64,000 nt of DNA from Parastagonospora avenae f. sp. tritici 18332-5. Its lineage: Eukaryota; Ascomycota; Dothideomycetes; Pleosporales; Phaeosphaeriaceae. A program made the position numbers and the translations under genes. Location: the NCBI GenBank assembly GCA_022559985.1, contig JAFJTR010000092.1, positions 1 to 64,000 of the forward strand. Reading direction: 5' to 3'. The notes below the pieces were generated by a model. That model did not search any database. It was given only the letters and a program-made list of their open reading frames with translations, and was not told the origin of the DNA. Each line of letters begins with the position of its first letter. Positions within the stretch are counted from its first letter, which is position 1. This document shows, piece by piece, positions 44,029 through 56,209 of this stretch.

Positions 44029-45168
44029 GGTGTGAATATAAGCTGGCACCCGCCGTTGTGCAGGCTACCTCATGCGCGAAGGGTCACAATATAAGCTTCC
44101 AAAGTTGAAGCCACAGTGTCGTGAATATCTCCAGGCTGCTGTTCTTGGGGCTGGACAGCACGCTGCGCGCCTTCACTTCCGCGTCGTCACTTTGGCGATG
44201 CTCGAGCTTGCGCCATATCCGAATGCGTCATGGCGTGACTTGTGGGGCTTGGCGGCACGGGCCTGCTACCTTAAGTAAAAGGCTCGCCTCCCTGCGCTTC
44301 CTCCCAACAACTCCTTCACTCAAAACGACTCACCCCCCTTCTTCCCTCACTCCATGCTACTTTTCTGTGAACTCTCGCCCACCTAATAAGGGCTTCTGTT
44401 TCTAAGGCTAGATTCACTTTTCGAACCTGCTTTGGTAGAAGTGTGCGCGCGCGCGTTGGCAGCAGTGTTTGCGGGAGTCGCACAGTCGCAGGAGGGCAGA
44501 GTGACAAACAACTTCGCGTCTGCTACTAATACAACTCTCTCGCCAGCTCCAGCGGATATCGCATCAAAGGGTCTGGCCACTCACTCAATCGCGCAAGAGG
44601 AAATTGCTCTGGCGCAAGCGACAAACAACATTGTGTCTCACGGAGGTTGCGGCTGGCTGCGTGTGCTGTGCATTTGGGTCCGCAATCGTCAAGTGACGCA
44701 TCAGCAGTGTTCCTGATCGCAATAATACGCGAGGCTAAGTGCCACCCTGTTGAAATCCAAAGCTACATTTGCGTGGACCGGGGCGAGGATCACGGCATTG
44801 CGGGCGTTGGCACACGAGCGCTGCAAGTTGGGCCACCACACAGTCCCGCTGTCTGTCACAGCGCGCTCAGCGACAATCCCAGGGGACCGCGACAGACCTG
44901 GGCACTCTGCACCAAAGAACGCAGCAGCACGACACTACCGCTCGAACCGGCATTTTACCGGCCATTCCAGTCTCTCTTTTTCCCGAATCGGCTTCTTTTC
45001 ACCATTGTGATCTGCGCCAGTCCTGTTAGCGCTTAGTGCAAACTGCAAAGTCGCATAATAGCCAGTTGGCGAGACATAGACACTTGTGCGTTGGCCAACC
45101 AATCACATCCTTGCTGCTCACAGCTGACACAACCGTTAGCCATATCCACCTACTTTAAGCCACACACG
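44029..45168. other. divergent intergenic region
   Basis: This holds the promoters of SLY1 and the CCCH gene. A short alternating CG tract (GTGCGCGCGCGCGTT, near 44442-44456) is the only feature I notice. Short open frames have no family features. Confidence 0.5.
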
Positions 45169-48100
45169 ATGGCTTCTAATCACGTGCCAAGTGACCAAGT
45201 GCCTCTGCAAGGCCAGAGTATCTACACCGACGCATCATATCATCAGAACTTGTTCCCTCCGGTCGATCGCTACGGAACCCCTTCATGGGACACGCAGCTG
45301 AATCAGCATTCAGGCTTGGCACCAAACACAGGTTCAACACAAGCCTGGCATCATGGTTCCTTTCCTCAACAACAACAATCCCAACCACAGCCACAATCAT
45401 ACAACACGTTCAGCCAATCATACGGTACCCAAAGCAATGGATACCAGCAGACAGCTTCGCCGTACCAGTATGGTCAGTTTGGTCAACAAGGATCGATGCC
45501 CAACTATTCACAACCCGCAAACGTGGATCCATCCCTAGGTCTCGACCCTAATGCATTGCGTCAGCAACAGCAGTCGCCATACCAGATGCCCATGAGGAAC
45601 CCGACTCCTCAGGCTCATTCTGGGACGGTCACACCTCAGGCTCTTCAGCACAATGGTGCGCAATTACAAAACCCTCGACCAACAGCATCTCCTTTCCAAG
45701 TAAGCATGCCATACAAAATCATAGTTCAGTAACATTCCACTAACAATCTCTAGATGCCGCGGACGACCACGGAGATGTTTGCTCAGCGGGCGATGCCAGC
45801 TACCATAGTTAAGCCTGTCCCTGTACCATCTTATGAGATCCCGAGAGGAAAGAAATCGGGCGGACTCTATGTTCTTGACCAGGCCGCTCTTGCGAAAGCC
45901 ACTAAGTCTACTGCACTGAATAAACTCGTGACACTTGGTTCTGAGCCATTTCACTTGCCCACCAATCGAAGTAAGCATTTGTACCATAGACCAACGTCAT
46001 GCTCTGCAGAAACTAACGTGTTCCCAGCCGCGCTTCCTCTATACACGCCGCGACAATCCGTAAAGGAATTGAAGAAGATTGGGGCCGACAACAAGAAACT
46101 TCTTGCCAGAATTCAGTCGAAACCTGTCACCAGAGCTCCTAGGGGCCCGAAAAGGGAGGACAGTGATAGTGACAGTGCCACTGACTCATCCGATGATGAA
46201 AGCGAGTACACTGATGATGAGGAAGACGATGAGCCTTCCCCGCTGCCCGCGGCGAGACCAGAAGAGCCTCACGAAGCTGTGCGCTATGACATCATCAAGG
46301 CCACATGGCATCCTCGAAATTCTCCACTCAGCTCTGAGAAGATCAAGGATGGCATGCGCGACATCTGGGAAGTATTAAATACCATCCAGAAGAGATGGCG
46401 GGCAGACAGCAAAGCGGTGACGGATGCTGAAGATCAGAAGAAAACTGGTGAGCTACCCGTGCTGAAGAGCCGAGTTACTAGTCAACGTGATTTGCTCCAG
46501 TCGGCACTCAAAGCCGCCCTCGATTATGCTCACCCTGATGTGCTATATCAGCTGGGCAAGATCAAGCCCTTCGTGTACCTCTGCTATCAGTTTCTCGCGA
46601 ATCGTTTCCGTATGAAGGATTTCGATGGACCTCTTTCGGCTGTCATTTACGAAGTGTTGACACGGTGTGGTACGTTGACCTCTGAGCTCCTCGAAGAGAC
46701 CAAAGCTATCAAGGCGCTCGTGTCCATGAAGAAGCAAGCAAATGAGAAACACAAAGCGTTCATTCAACAAATCATCGATGGTGCAGCAGCGAATTCGAAG
46801 AAGGCTCAAGCGAGTAGCCCGCCGACCAATGAGCCGGCGGAAGCCAAAGCTATCAAACGGCCTGCGGCAGAACAAGCGACTCGCGCTTCGAGCGAAGGGA
46901 TGACGGCCAAAAGACCTAAGCCGGCTGACGGCCCCGCAAACGCTATAAAGAAGAGTGTCGTGGCCCCCTCAGGTTCCAGAACCGTCACGACATCGACGTC
47001 TACCTTAGCCCAGAAGAAGCCCACAGCAGCGCCGGCTCCAGTCAAAAATCGTGTCAGCCAAGTGATGAACAAGCCATCGGGAATATTTGCCTCGCTCAAT
47101 GCTGCCAGCAAGAAACCCGCCACCACGCCTGCAGCCTCGAAACCAAGCCTGCAAACGAAACCGGTCGCGGCTGCATCGAAAGACAAGAAGCCTGTTGCGA
47201 CCACGAGCAAGCCTGCATTCTCTTTTGCCCAAACAATGGCCTCTTTGCTGAAGCCCAAGGAGCCAGAAGCAGCACCAGTCAAATCAGAGAAGCAGTTGCC
47301 CCCCGAGACGCCGGAGGAGAAGGCCAAGCGTCTGCGCAAGGAAGCTCGCCGGCATTTACGTGTCACATTCAAGCCAGACACTGCTCTTGTTCAGATCAAA
47401 TATTTCAGCCATGATCCCGACGAGGAGTTGGGCCATGACGAGAATTTCGTACGACATGCCGGTGATATTGGAGGCGAAGGCGCCATGTTCAAACAGCACA
47501 AGGAGCACGATATCGATGACGATGACGATGATGAGCCCGAGCTCGACAACAAGCCATGGAGAGAACCATCGCAAGTCGACTTCAGTGCTGTGCCAACTGT
47601 GGCCCTGGATGGCAACTATGCACCCTATGGTGGCGGAAAACAAATGCCGTCTTGTCCAGAGAAAGAAGCCAACTTGCGTCGCGAGAACGCCACTTTAATG
47701 GTCTTTTACGCGGATCCCAACGATATTCCGTCATCTCCACGAGAACCTCTAGAGCATGATCAGGAGTCTGCACCTGCAGTCACTGTGACGAATTTCGGCG
47801 CTCCACCAGACCATGTGCTTGCCAAAGGTTCACGGTCGTCACAAGCACAAGTACCAGCACCTGTGGCTATACCAGACCTCAGCAGCCTCGAAAACATTTT
47901 CAAGCAGTTCGCACTGCCAGCAGCAACGCAGCCGCCCGCCATGTCTCAGCCGGCGCCTGTTCCGCAAACCACATACGCGCCACCCATGCCCATGGCATCT
48001 AATATTGACCTACAAAGCATTCTCAGTGCTTTGCAACCACCAGCTGCACCACAAGTCCAAGCTCCACCTCAGTACCCTTCGCAGGCACCGGCCGCACAGT

Positions 48101-48474
48101 TTCCTCCACAGTCTATGGATTTCAACGCCATCATGTCCGCCATATCAGCCTCGGCTGGCAACGGAACCTTGCCACCCCCGCCGCCAGGATTCCCACCCTT
48201 TCCCCTGCCCTTCGCCATGCCACCTCAACAAATGGACAACACCGCATATCAGCCACAACAACAGCCACAGTATACTTCCCAGGACTACAATTCTCAGGCA
48301 AATGGTGGCATCAAGCGGCAGCGAGAAGAGACTGGCAACAACGATCGAGGCCAGGGCAAAAAGCACAAGAACCGCGGCGAACGGCCTCACAAGGTCCTGC
48401 CTTGCAAGTTCTTCCAAATGGGCAAATGCAGCAAAGGCGACAACTGTACGTATGTGCATGATCTTAACATGTAA
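45169..48474 (+). CDS. CCCH zinc-finger protein, PNUTS/Ppn1-like
   Basis: Three exons, 45169-45699, 45754-45970 and 46028-48474, give 1064 residues. The N-terminal 190 residues are Gln/Pro/Tyr-rich. A helical domain (about 300-490) follows an acidic patch, with WDVL-like repeats such as RDIWEVLNTIQKRW and LPVLKSRVTSQRDLL. A basic, Ala/Pro-rich linker leads to LRVTFKPDTALVQIKYF, whose RVTF (residues 694-697) fits a PP1-docking RVxF motif, followed by GDIGGEGAMFKQH. A Pro/Gln-rich stretch precedes a single C-terminal zinc finger C-x7-C-x5-C-x3-H (Cys1042, Cys1050, Cys1056, His1060). This order resembles PNUTS/Ppn1, the PP1-targeting subunit in the cleavage-and-polyadenylation and transcription-termination machinery. 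The PNUTS assignment is an inference; the zinc finger and RVTF are seen directly. Confidence 0.68.
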
Positions 48475-49501
48475 ATGACTTCCGCCATCTGCGGAGTCTT
48501 TTGCACGTTGACGCTCGAATCTTTGTGTTGATGCATCTCATGGCCGACTCGAAAGGGTGTGCTATCATGTTTCACACGACGGACTTGTATTATATTCCCT
48601 TCTTTTCTTTGTTTCATATCATTGTGATTAGCACTTGCATCTGCATAAGTCGGTGGGCGCTCTGTTTTCACTCAGGCTATCATGCATTGGCCGGCGTTTG
48701 TTTTTTTAGCCCCTCGTGGCAGCATCAGTACGCGCAAAGCGGAAGCATAGCATGGTTAACGGCGTTCAGACCAGCTAAGAGACGCTCCAGTCACGATCTA
48801 GCTGCATGTCCACAGATACAAAAATCTGTAACATCAATGAATTTTCACTACAATGAGCTTCTAAGATCTATATCTGCAGTGACGTATTTACGTAAATGCT
48901 TTTCATGGTTCTTTACGATACGTCGACATCGACGGTATCAGCAATGCCGTCATTCCCGAGCATTTGAGGTATATCCTGTCACGTGCGTCGCAGCTTGGCT
49001 GCCCAGGTGCGAATCATCCAAATGTCGTAATCTTTGCCCATGCCATGTTCAGGTGCGGCTAGTCTAGCAGGTGGCGCGACATTTCTTACTCGAGATGCAA
49101 ACCTACCGTGCCTTGTAATCTAGATAATTCCGTCATTATCTTTCAAGCACTGCAGCTTCGTCCGTGCTGCCGGTTGTTGCGGAGAAAATTAGCGTCCGCG
49201 CGACCTGGGCAGGCTTTCCTGTTCCCAGCGGCATTTCCCGTGTACATTTCTTAGGCGACAGACATCACGCATTGCTCATCAGAGCCAGCCCTGCCCTCAC
49301 TCTCGCGTCCCCCATCACCCATCACCACTGCATTTTCTGCAGACTCCGGACCCGCACGCTCCGCCTCCGACATTCAAGGCCCCCTTTCCCGACCTTTTTC
49401 CGCAGCCAAGTCATCGACTTTCGCCGCCCGTGAGCCGATCCAGGAACCCCACGCTCAACCTAACGCGCCTTGATCGCCGCCACAACACATCGTCTTCCAT
49501 C
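48475..49501. other. intergenic stretch, nothing recognised
   Basis: About 1 kb between two plus-strand genes. The 188-codon frame at 48501-49067 has no family features and no codon bias; I treat it as chance. C/T-rich sequence before 49502 is probably the leader of the next gene. Confidence 0.5.
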
Positions 49502-51682
49502 ATGGCTCCCGCCCCCGTACGAAAGAGGACAAACAACATTGCGCGCCGCAGGCGGCTCGACGATGAAGATGAGAGCAAGTCGGTGGCTACCGAGCTCGCG
49601 GACGATTCGCAGAGCGACGTATCAGTGCTCAGCGACGTTGACGAGAACGGCGATGCGGACAACAGCGACCTCAGTGAAGTCGACAGCGCACCATCTCTCA
49701 CTGAGGGCAAGACGAAGCGGAAACCCAATGGAGCTCCGGATGCAAAACCGCGCTCCGACGTCACGACCCGGCGACAACCCTCCCCGCCCATTGTGCGCTC
49801 TGATCCCTCCTTCCCTGCGCTGAAGGACACGGAGATGATGCTCAGTGGGCTCAAGCTTGCCGACGACAGCAAGGACGCCGAAGCGGTCGACTTTGAGACG
49901 GGGCATGCAGCAACCGATGCGGCGCCTGCGGTTGGTGCCCCAAGGCAGCCAGAGACGCTGGGCGAGCGCCGGCGCAGGGAGCATGAGGAGTACAAGAAGA
50001 AGCGCGATGCAGACCCAGCTTTCATCCCCAACCGCGGCGCCTTCTTCATGCACGACCAACGGTCGGCGCCAGCACAGAACGGCTTCCGACCAGCCGGGGT
50101 GCGTGGCCGTGGGCGGGGAGGCGGCATTGGGGGCCCTTTCTCTCCTGCAAAGTACGTGCCAAATCGCAATCGTCCCTACGCTGGTGCACGCCATACTAAC
50201 GATTCTGCTAGCATGCGACCACCTCAAAATGAGGCTACCGACTCTCCATGGCAACACGATCTGCATGAGACGGTCAACGCCCCCGGAGGGCCGGCTCAGT
50301 CAGTCCAGCCTCCAAATGGGCCCATGCATCACGTACAGCATCACCACCAGGCTGCAAGAGCCCCTCCCGCGCCTGCCCAGAAGCCGTCCCAGGCTCGCAA
50401 CTTCTCGACCACGGTACACACGCACAACGCTCTCGTTCGTGTATACCTCCCTCAAATGAAAGCACCCATACTCTTCCAAAACGTACCCATCAAACAACAC
50501 ACTCGTCTACCAAACCACCGACCACCTCTGCGCCGCGACAAGCCTGTCCGCGTCTCGCTTCCTCCGTCCGCACCGCGCTACATCTTCCCGACGCCGGAGC
50601 GTTCATTCATCTTCATCCCCAGGGCACTGCGGCCGAACCAGCAAGGCTTCGGTCGTGGCCGTGGACGCTTTGGTTCGTTTGGTGCTGGTGCCGGGTTCTC
50701 CAGCAGACGCACAAGCGCATACGGTGGTAGTGTTTACTCTCCAAGTGTGGCTATGAGTAGACGGTCATCCATGGCACGCGAGATGGGTCGTGATGGTCTC
50801 GTCTCTCCGGCCGGTTCCATCATGTCCCGAAATGGCGGCTTTGTGGACCCTTCGCGACCAGTAGTACGACTACCGCCTGGCGGCCCAAGGATGTCCAATG
50901 CGCCTTCGATGGTCTCCCCAACCAATGCCTCGTCGACTGGTATGGTTGGCCCTCACGCCTACCCACTTCCACAAAAGCCGACCTATCGTGAAAACTGGCA
51001 GGGTCAACTTACAATGCACCAGCCCCGCCCTCAGAAGACTGTCTCTGTTGCTGGAATCGAGTCGCCAGCTTCCATGTCATTCAACCCACCTCAGCAACAG
51101 GAACAGCAGCCATTCCACCAGCAAGTGCCTGCGCACATCAGCGGTGCTGCTGCCGGCCCAGAAGCCCAGCCCTTCTATCAGCATGGCCGACAACCTTCCT
51201 ACCCAAGCCAAATGTCAACCGGCACACCTCTCTCCAACATTCCCGAACGCGCCATCCATGCGCCTGCCTTCCAACCTTATCAACAGGCTGGGTTCCAGCC
51301 TCAAGCTTTTGTGCCTCAAAATTACTACTACCCTCCCGCAGGTCCGCAGCCCCAGTACATGGCCCCTGCCGGTATGGTGCCAATGTTCGTCCCCGGCGCC
51401 CAACAGCCGGGCTACGTCATGCCGGTGGCTGCTCCTGCTGTCACTGCGCCACCTCCCGCAGCTGGTCAGCCAAGCATGGTTGCGTACGAGCAGAACGGCA
51501 TGACTTTTTACGTGGACTCAGCTCAGCTTTACCAGCCTCCGCCTGTGGATGGCTATGCTCAACCAAGCTATGCTGTACCGGGCATGGGCGGCATGATGAC
51601 ACCCGGTCCCGACGGCGCCTACTACTATCCTCAGCAGATGCAGCCGCAGATGCAGCCAGCTGGATATTATCCAGCCCAGTAG
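49502..51682 (+). CDS. Barentsz/CASC3-type exon-junction protein
   Basis: Two exons, 49502-50151 and 50212-51682, 706 residues from the ATG at 49502 (MAPAPVRKRT). The intron is 60 bp, in frame and stop-free, with GTACGT donor, CTAAC branch site and TAG acceptor. If it were read through, 20 residues (beginning YVPNRNRP) would be inserted. After an acidic N-terminus, the Btz (SELOR) domain centres on DPAFIPNRGAFFMHDQR (about residues 180-196) and continues beyond the RGRGRGGGIGG stretch to PWQHDLHE. This motif clamps eIF4AIII in the exon junction complex. Further on is a conserved block RRDKPVRVSLPPSAPRYIFP and the long Pro/Gln/Tyr-rich C-terminal tail typical of fungal homologues. The role is probably mRNA surveillance or localisation, in nucleus and cytoplasm. 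Confidence 0.8.
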   Translation: MAPAPVRKRTNNIARRRRLDDEDESKSVATELADDSQSDVSVLSDVDENGDADNSDLSEVDSAPSLTEGKTKRKPNGAPDAKPRSDVTTRRQPSPPIVRSDPSFPALKDTEMMLSGLKLADDSKDAEAVDFETGHAATDAAPAVGAPRQPETLGERRRREHEEYKKKRDADPAFIPNRGAFFMHDQRSAPAQNGFRPAGVRGRGRGGGIGGPFSPAKYVPNRNRPYAGARHTNDSASMRPPQNEATDSPWQHDLHETVNAPGGPAQSVQPPNGPMHHVQHHHQAARAPPAPAQKPSQARNFSTTVHTHNALVRVYLPQMKAPILFQNVPIKQHTRLPNHRPPLRRDKPVRVSLPPSAPRYIFPTPERSFIFIPRALRPNQQGFGRGRGRFGSFGAGAGFSSRRTSAYGGSVYSPSVAMSRRSSMAREMGRDGLVSPAGSIMSRNGGFVDPSRPVVRLPPGGPRMSNAPSMVSPTNASSTGMVGPHAYPLPQKPTYRENWQGQLTMHQPRPQKTVSVAGIESPASMSFNPPQQQEQQPFHQQVPAHISGAAAGPEAQPFYQHGRQPSYPSQMSTGTPLSNIPERAIHAPAFQPYQQAGFQPQAFVPQNYYYPPAGPQPQYMAPAGMVPMFVPGAQQPGYVMPVAAPAVTAPPPAAGQPSMVAYEQNGMTFYVDSAQLYQPPPVDGYAQPSYAVPGMGGMMTPGPDGAYYYPQQMQPQMQPAGYYPAQ

Positions 51683-52481
51683 TGCTGCACTTCGCACCCC
51701 TCTTCACCGATAAGAAGTTCTTCCCATCTTTAATCCCTGGATATTTGTCATTTTCATTGCGGGCGAGCATGCTGTGTTTCGGTTGTTGCGATTGATACCA
51801 GGCGTTTCGGTTCAAGACACGGCCACAGTTTCTTACGACCAAAGCACCAAAAACCTAATTTACGACTGCGGCTTATCTTTTCCACTATCTTTCCACATGG
51901 CATCAGACGTTCAGCATGGCGTTCCTGCAAGTTTCCTTGCCACCCCTTCATTTTATTGATTCCCCCCCTTGATTTGTTGTATGGATCTGGGGCCCAGTCT
52001 ACTTTCATGTACGATGGCGTCGACACGCCGGTTGTTGAGTAAGATGGGAGCAGCGATGGATCCAAGTGGTATATTAGTGCCTTTCGAGGCATGCCACCAT
52101 GGCCTCAGCATGGCGTTTGTTTAGACGAATATACTTGGTACAAGACCGAGGCTTTTTCGCCATCAACTCACTTGTTCACTGCTATGCGTGCTATGTGTTT
52201 GATTTAATTTCTACTTGCTAATGGGTGAAACACCTGCTTGATATATCGTTTTATCCTTGATGTCGTCGTGTGACCTCACATTCCACATTTACACACAAAT
52301 TCACGAGCGTGTTTGAGAATATCCAAACTTGACCTCAACCCTATATTTGTCGACTTCAAGCGAGCGACTCTGCCTAATTCCCTGCAGCAAACCTCACTCC
52401 CTACACTTCAAGCCCCACTCTCCCTACCTCCCCTGCCCTCCCCCATCCTCCTCACCACCCACACCCACGAAATCTACCAAA
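51683..52481. other. intergenic stretch, nothing recognised
   Basis: About 800 bp of 3' flank and upstream sequence. The segment before 52482 is strongly C-rich. No supported gene or repeat. Confidence 0.5.
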
Positions 52482-52739
52482 ATGTGCAACCAAACTACCG
52501 ACACCTGCCCCATGTGCCAATACTCCTACACGCGCCCGCCCTCGCCCTGCCTCGATGCAGAAGTATGGGACCAAGTGTGTGCTCCGCCGTATGAAGAGGA
52601 CGACGTCAAGGAGACGTGCTCGGACGAGTGTCGCGAGAAGGAGGAGGAGATTAGGGAGTGGGGGAGAGCGAAGAGGGAGGGGGATGAAGAACGGGGGAAG
52701 GGGTGCAGGGGATTTGTGAGCGTGGAAGAACTTGTGTAG
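52482..52739 (+). CDS. small Cys-rich charged protein, unknown
   Basis: Open frame of 85 residues from the ATG at 52482; the longer upstream extension lacks coding character. It begins MCNQTTDTCPMCQYSYTRPP and holds seven or eight cysteines, including CPMC and CSDEC, in its first half. The second half is a charged Glu/Lys/Arg helix. The absence of a signal peptide argues against a secreted effector. The spaced CxxC pairs could hold one zinc. It has no recognised family. The good coding frame after a pyrimidine-rich leader and the compact Cys pattern are the only support. Confidence 0.45.
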   Translation: MCNQTTDTCPMCQYSYTRPPSPCLDAEVWDQVCAPPYEEDDVKETCSDECREKEEEIREWGRAKREGDEERGKGCRGFVSVEELV

Positions 52740-53290
52740 TTGGGGGATGGAGAGAGACGTCCTTGTTGATTGATGAGGTGTTGATTCCGACGCGTTAGCA
52801 ATTCGATGACGAATGGCGTCTAGTGTTGCCATTGTTTCATAGTCTTGATGATGTTTGAACGTCAAATTACTGTTGGAAAGCCATTGTTATCTCATGTTCT
52901 AGGCCCTTGGGTGGTGGTTGGAGACGGCAGTACCGTCGAGTTCATATCGTGGCACGTCAAAAAGTCGTTGTAAAATATGATAGTGTTCATTCTAAATGTA
53001 AAAACCCAAAACCGCAAGCCCGCTATCTCGCAACGAAGATTACACCAATAGTGTATCCAATATCCAAGTCAAGTCATCAAGCGAGATCCATCATTAAAGA
53101 GGTGTGATCCGCGGTATCAGTTAGATGCAAACAAGAGGGTGTGTAATACAGATAACTCGTTGCACATGGCCATTGGGGCTTTAGTGTATGTGTGTAGGGT
53201 TGTTTTTTTCTCGAGCAAAGCAAGCAAGCACCAGCCTGCTGGATGATCCGGAAGAACGCCCAAAACATACATTAGGGGAAGACGCTGAAT
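52740..53290. other. intergenic stretch between convergent genes
   Basis: About 550 bp of AT-richer sequence between the small Cys-rich gene and the chitin synthase stop. I see no gene or structured element. Confidence 0.5.
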
Positions 53291-56209
53291 TTAGCGCTTG
53301 CGCACGCAGAAGAAGAGACCGGTGCGGCCGAGGAACCACAGGCATCCGATGAAACGGACGAGAGCGAGAGCCGCGGTGGCCCACAGGAGGGCCTGGAAGA
53401 AGTGCATCGTTCGGCTTGAGGCGTTTGACTGGAAATTGTTAGCATGTATGCATGATGTAGTGAAGATGAAGACTGACCGAGAAACCGAAGCGGTCAAACT
53501 TGTCTTGTGTAATGACAACGGCGAGAGTAGCATTGGAACCAATCCATGCAGTACACAAATGAGTACGGAAAGACTTGTACGAGTCCTCGAGAGTCTTCTC
53601 GTCGCCCTCGACAGGTGGGACATAGGGGGCCAGAGCGCGCTTGACAGTAGCCTCGAACTGGCTGTCAATGTCGGCTTGCGGCAGATCCGGCTCCTCAATG
53701 ACAGTGTGTTTACCATCTTTGCCCTTTTCAGTCTTCGCTGACGGAAGTGCATCGGCCTTGTCGGAACCCTTTGTACCCCAAGAAACGTCGTGCCAGTTGG
53801 AGAACGAGTAGACGTTGAGAATGTTAACATACGAGGACATGATTAACAGGTACTGAGGGAACGAGGTGAACATGTGCCATGGATCCATGTAGAGGAACGA
53901 GGCAACGTAGTAAAGACCGAAAGTAGCCGCAAGCGCGATGATGATGATACCCACACCATCGGATTTGAAGAAAGATTCGGCAAATTTCTCTGGTGACTCG
54001 GTGTTGAGCTTCTGCGATGTCGGACTTGTAAAGGCCTGGACGACGAGGTAGATGGAGAGGATGACGATGTAGAACTGGATGAGACCGAAGACGCAGAAGG
54101 AGACCAGGTACGACCACTTGGAACCCTTGGGTCTGTTACCGAAGGCCAAAATGAACTGTAATCCGAGGAAGGCCAGGTAGACATATTGCAAGACGGTGTT
54201 AAAGATGGGTGTGACACTGTTCCCGAACGGCCAAGCTTTCTTGTCTGCAGTGGGAGTACCGACAAGAGACATGATGACGACGGTAGTGAGCCAGAAGGAA
54301 GCCAGAGAGAACCAAGCGAGAACGGTTTGACACATGTTGTAGATCAGCTGGATGTGGAAGAAGAACATGCGGATGAGGTTGTGGCCACTCTTGTACATGC
54401 GACCGAAATGGAGCAGCGAGTAGATACCGGCAGCGAAGGAACCGTTCAACCAACGACGACGCTGACCGATGAACTCGGCAGCACCTTCAGGCACATCGGT
54501 TTCACCCTTTGAAGCCTTGATGTAGGTAAGATGCCACTTGGAGCCGGCCTTGGCGACCAACTCGAAACAGAGAATACGATCTTCGGCCAAGAACATGTTC
54601 TTCTTGAAAATGTTCATGCCCTCGATACCCTTCTTTCCAAGGATCTTGGCGAGGGTGTGGTCACCGTGGAAGTACTGCTCGAGAGGACGGCCCATGATGG
54701 CGCGGTAGCGGTAGGCGGAGAAAGCACCGGGCAACACAGAGACGTAACCAAAGGACGATTCCAGCGGCTTGTCGAGAATGTTACTGATCTTGTACTCGAA
54801 GTTCTGGGCGGCGACGAGGGGGTTGAGGAGGTTCTTCCAGCCCTTACCTAGGAGTTTGTTAGCATTTGTTCCACGAACACAAAACATTTCCGACCTACCC
54901 AACATAGCGTGAATTTCACCACAGGCACCTCCAAGGTCCTTGTCGTTGTAGAAACCCTCCCAGAGCGCGAGCAGCGACTTGGGGCCAGGCTTGGTACCGG
55001 CATCGAGCAAGATGCAGACCTCGGGGTTCAGGATGCGGCCAATGGCAGTGAAGAGCCATCTGTGGGAGTTGATCTTCTTGCTGTTCTTCTGCTTCAGGCA
55101 GAACATCATCTGCACGGGGGGCAGAGTGCTGGCGCTGTCATCGTGCGGGCGGATGAGCTGCTGGTTGGGGGTGACAGACAGCTGTGTGGTGTACTCGAAG
55201 ATGTGCGCGACCGTCTCCTTGCCGTCAATGTCCTTCTTCATGACACCATCCTGGTAGATGCCGACGGTCGCGAGCAGGTCGAGCGTGCCCTTGTCGCAGG
55301 GGTCGATGCCGTCGAAAACAAGGCACACAACGATCTTCTGCCAAGCCGGACCACCCTTGTTCCAAAACTCGGACTTCTTCAGGTTCACAATGTCGCGGAT
55401 ATTCTGCATGACACCGTGGAGGGTACGCGCGGTCAGGACCTTGTCTTCATTGTAGTAGGTGATGGCAATGAGCAGCTCGGTGTGGCGGTTGTACATGGCC
55501 GGGCGCAGATTGTAGCCATTCTTTAGCGTGAAGTCGTTGGGGTCGCACGTTGCGGCCGTGTCTAGCAGCTGTCAGGGCGACGCTTGGAACGTCAAAACTG
55601 TCACAACTTACATCGCATGTGAGTGAACTCCTCGCTACCGCTCTCGAGGTCGTTGCGATACTTGGCCTGGATGGCATTTTGGATGGCACTGGGCACAGGG
55701 TAGTCGGCACTGAGGACGGAGCCCTGCACAAGCTTGACCTTGCGGGTCATGCCGCGCTTGAGGCCGCCGGCTGCTGCGACGGCACCGCCGGGCTGCTGTC
55801 GCTCCCTCCATGCGGCGGTGGAGCTGGTCTCGCTCCTCGCATAAGGCGAGGGTGCTCGCTGTGGTGCGCCAAAGTCCGAGGCCGGGTCGTAGCCGCCGGT
55901 GGCCGAGTATACGTCGGAGCCCTCGTGGGCCTGTCCCGGGTACTGCGTTGGCCTGTCGGTGGCATATGTCTCTGACAGGCTGTATGTGGAGTGTGGGCGC
56001 TGTTCGGCGGGATGGCCGCCGTAGAAGGGATCTGGGTGGGCGCCTGTGGGATTCTCGTGGAGCAGCGAGCGGGCGACTTCATCCTCGTCCCGGCGGTCGT
56101 ACTGCAGCTGCCGTTAGCATTCACTATTCACGCTCGGGGCGGCGGCGTCGTCATCAGGGGCACGTACGCCGGTGTGTGGCTCGCCGTAGGCCTGGTTGTT
56201 GTAGGCCAT
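53291..56209 (-). CDS. chitin synthase, class I/II-type
   Basis: Five exons, 56209-56168, 56101-55612, 55561-54899, 54847-53478 and 53428-53291, give 900 residues. The product polymerises GlcNAc from UDP-GlcNAc into chitin at the plasma membrane. After a disordered N-terminus (about 1-170) come the catalytic blocks LLIAITYYNEDK, DAGTKPG (about 364-370), EDRILC (about 487-492, catalytic Asp) and QRRRW (about 527-531). At least six membrane segments follow, with the SWGTKG motif shared by the class I-III enzymes. One of the introns (54848-54898) is 51 bp, in frame and stop-free, and lies inside the catalytic domain; read through, it would add 17 residues to the IHAMLGKG block. The first intron has two possible acceptors, 56108 and 56102, both in frame. 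Class within division I needs a tree. Confidence 0.92.

Noticed and set aside
49430..49501. Start of the Barentsz-type gene at 49430
   Set aside because: The codon there is GTG; the first ATG in frame with a good context is at 49502.
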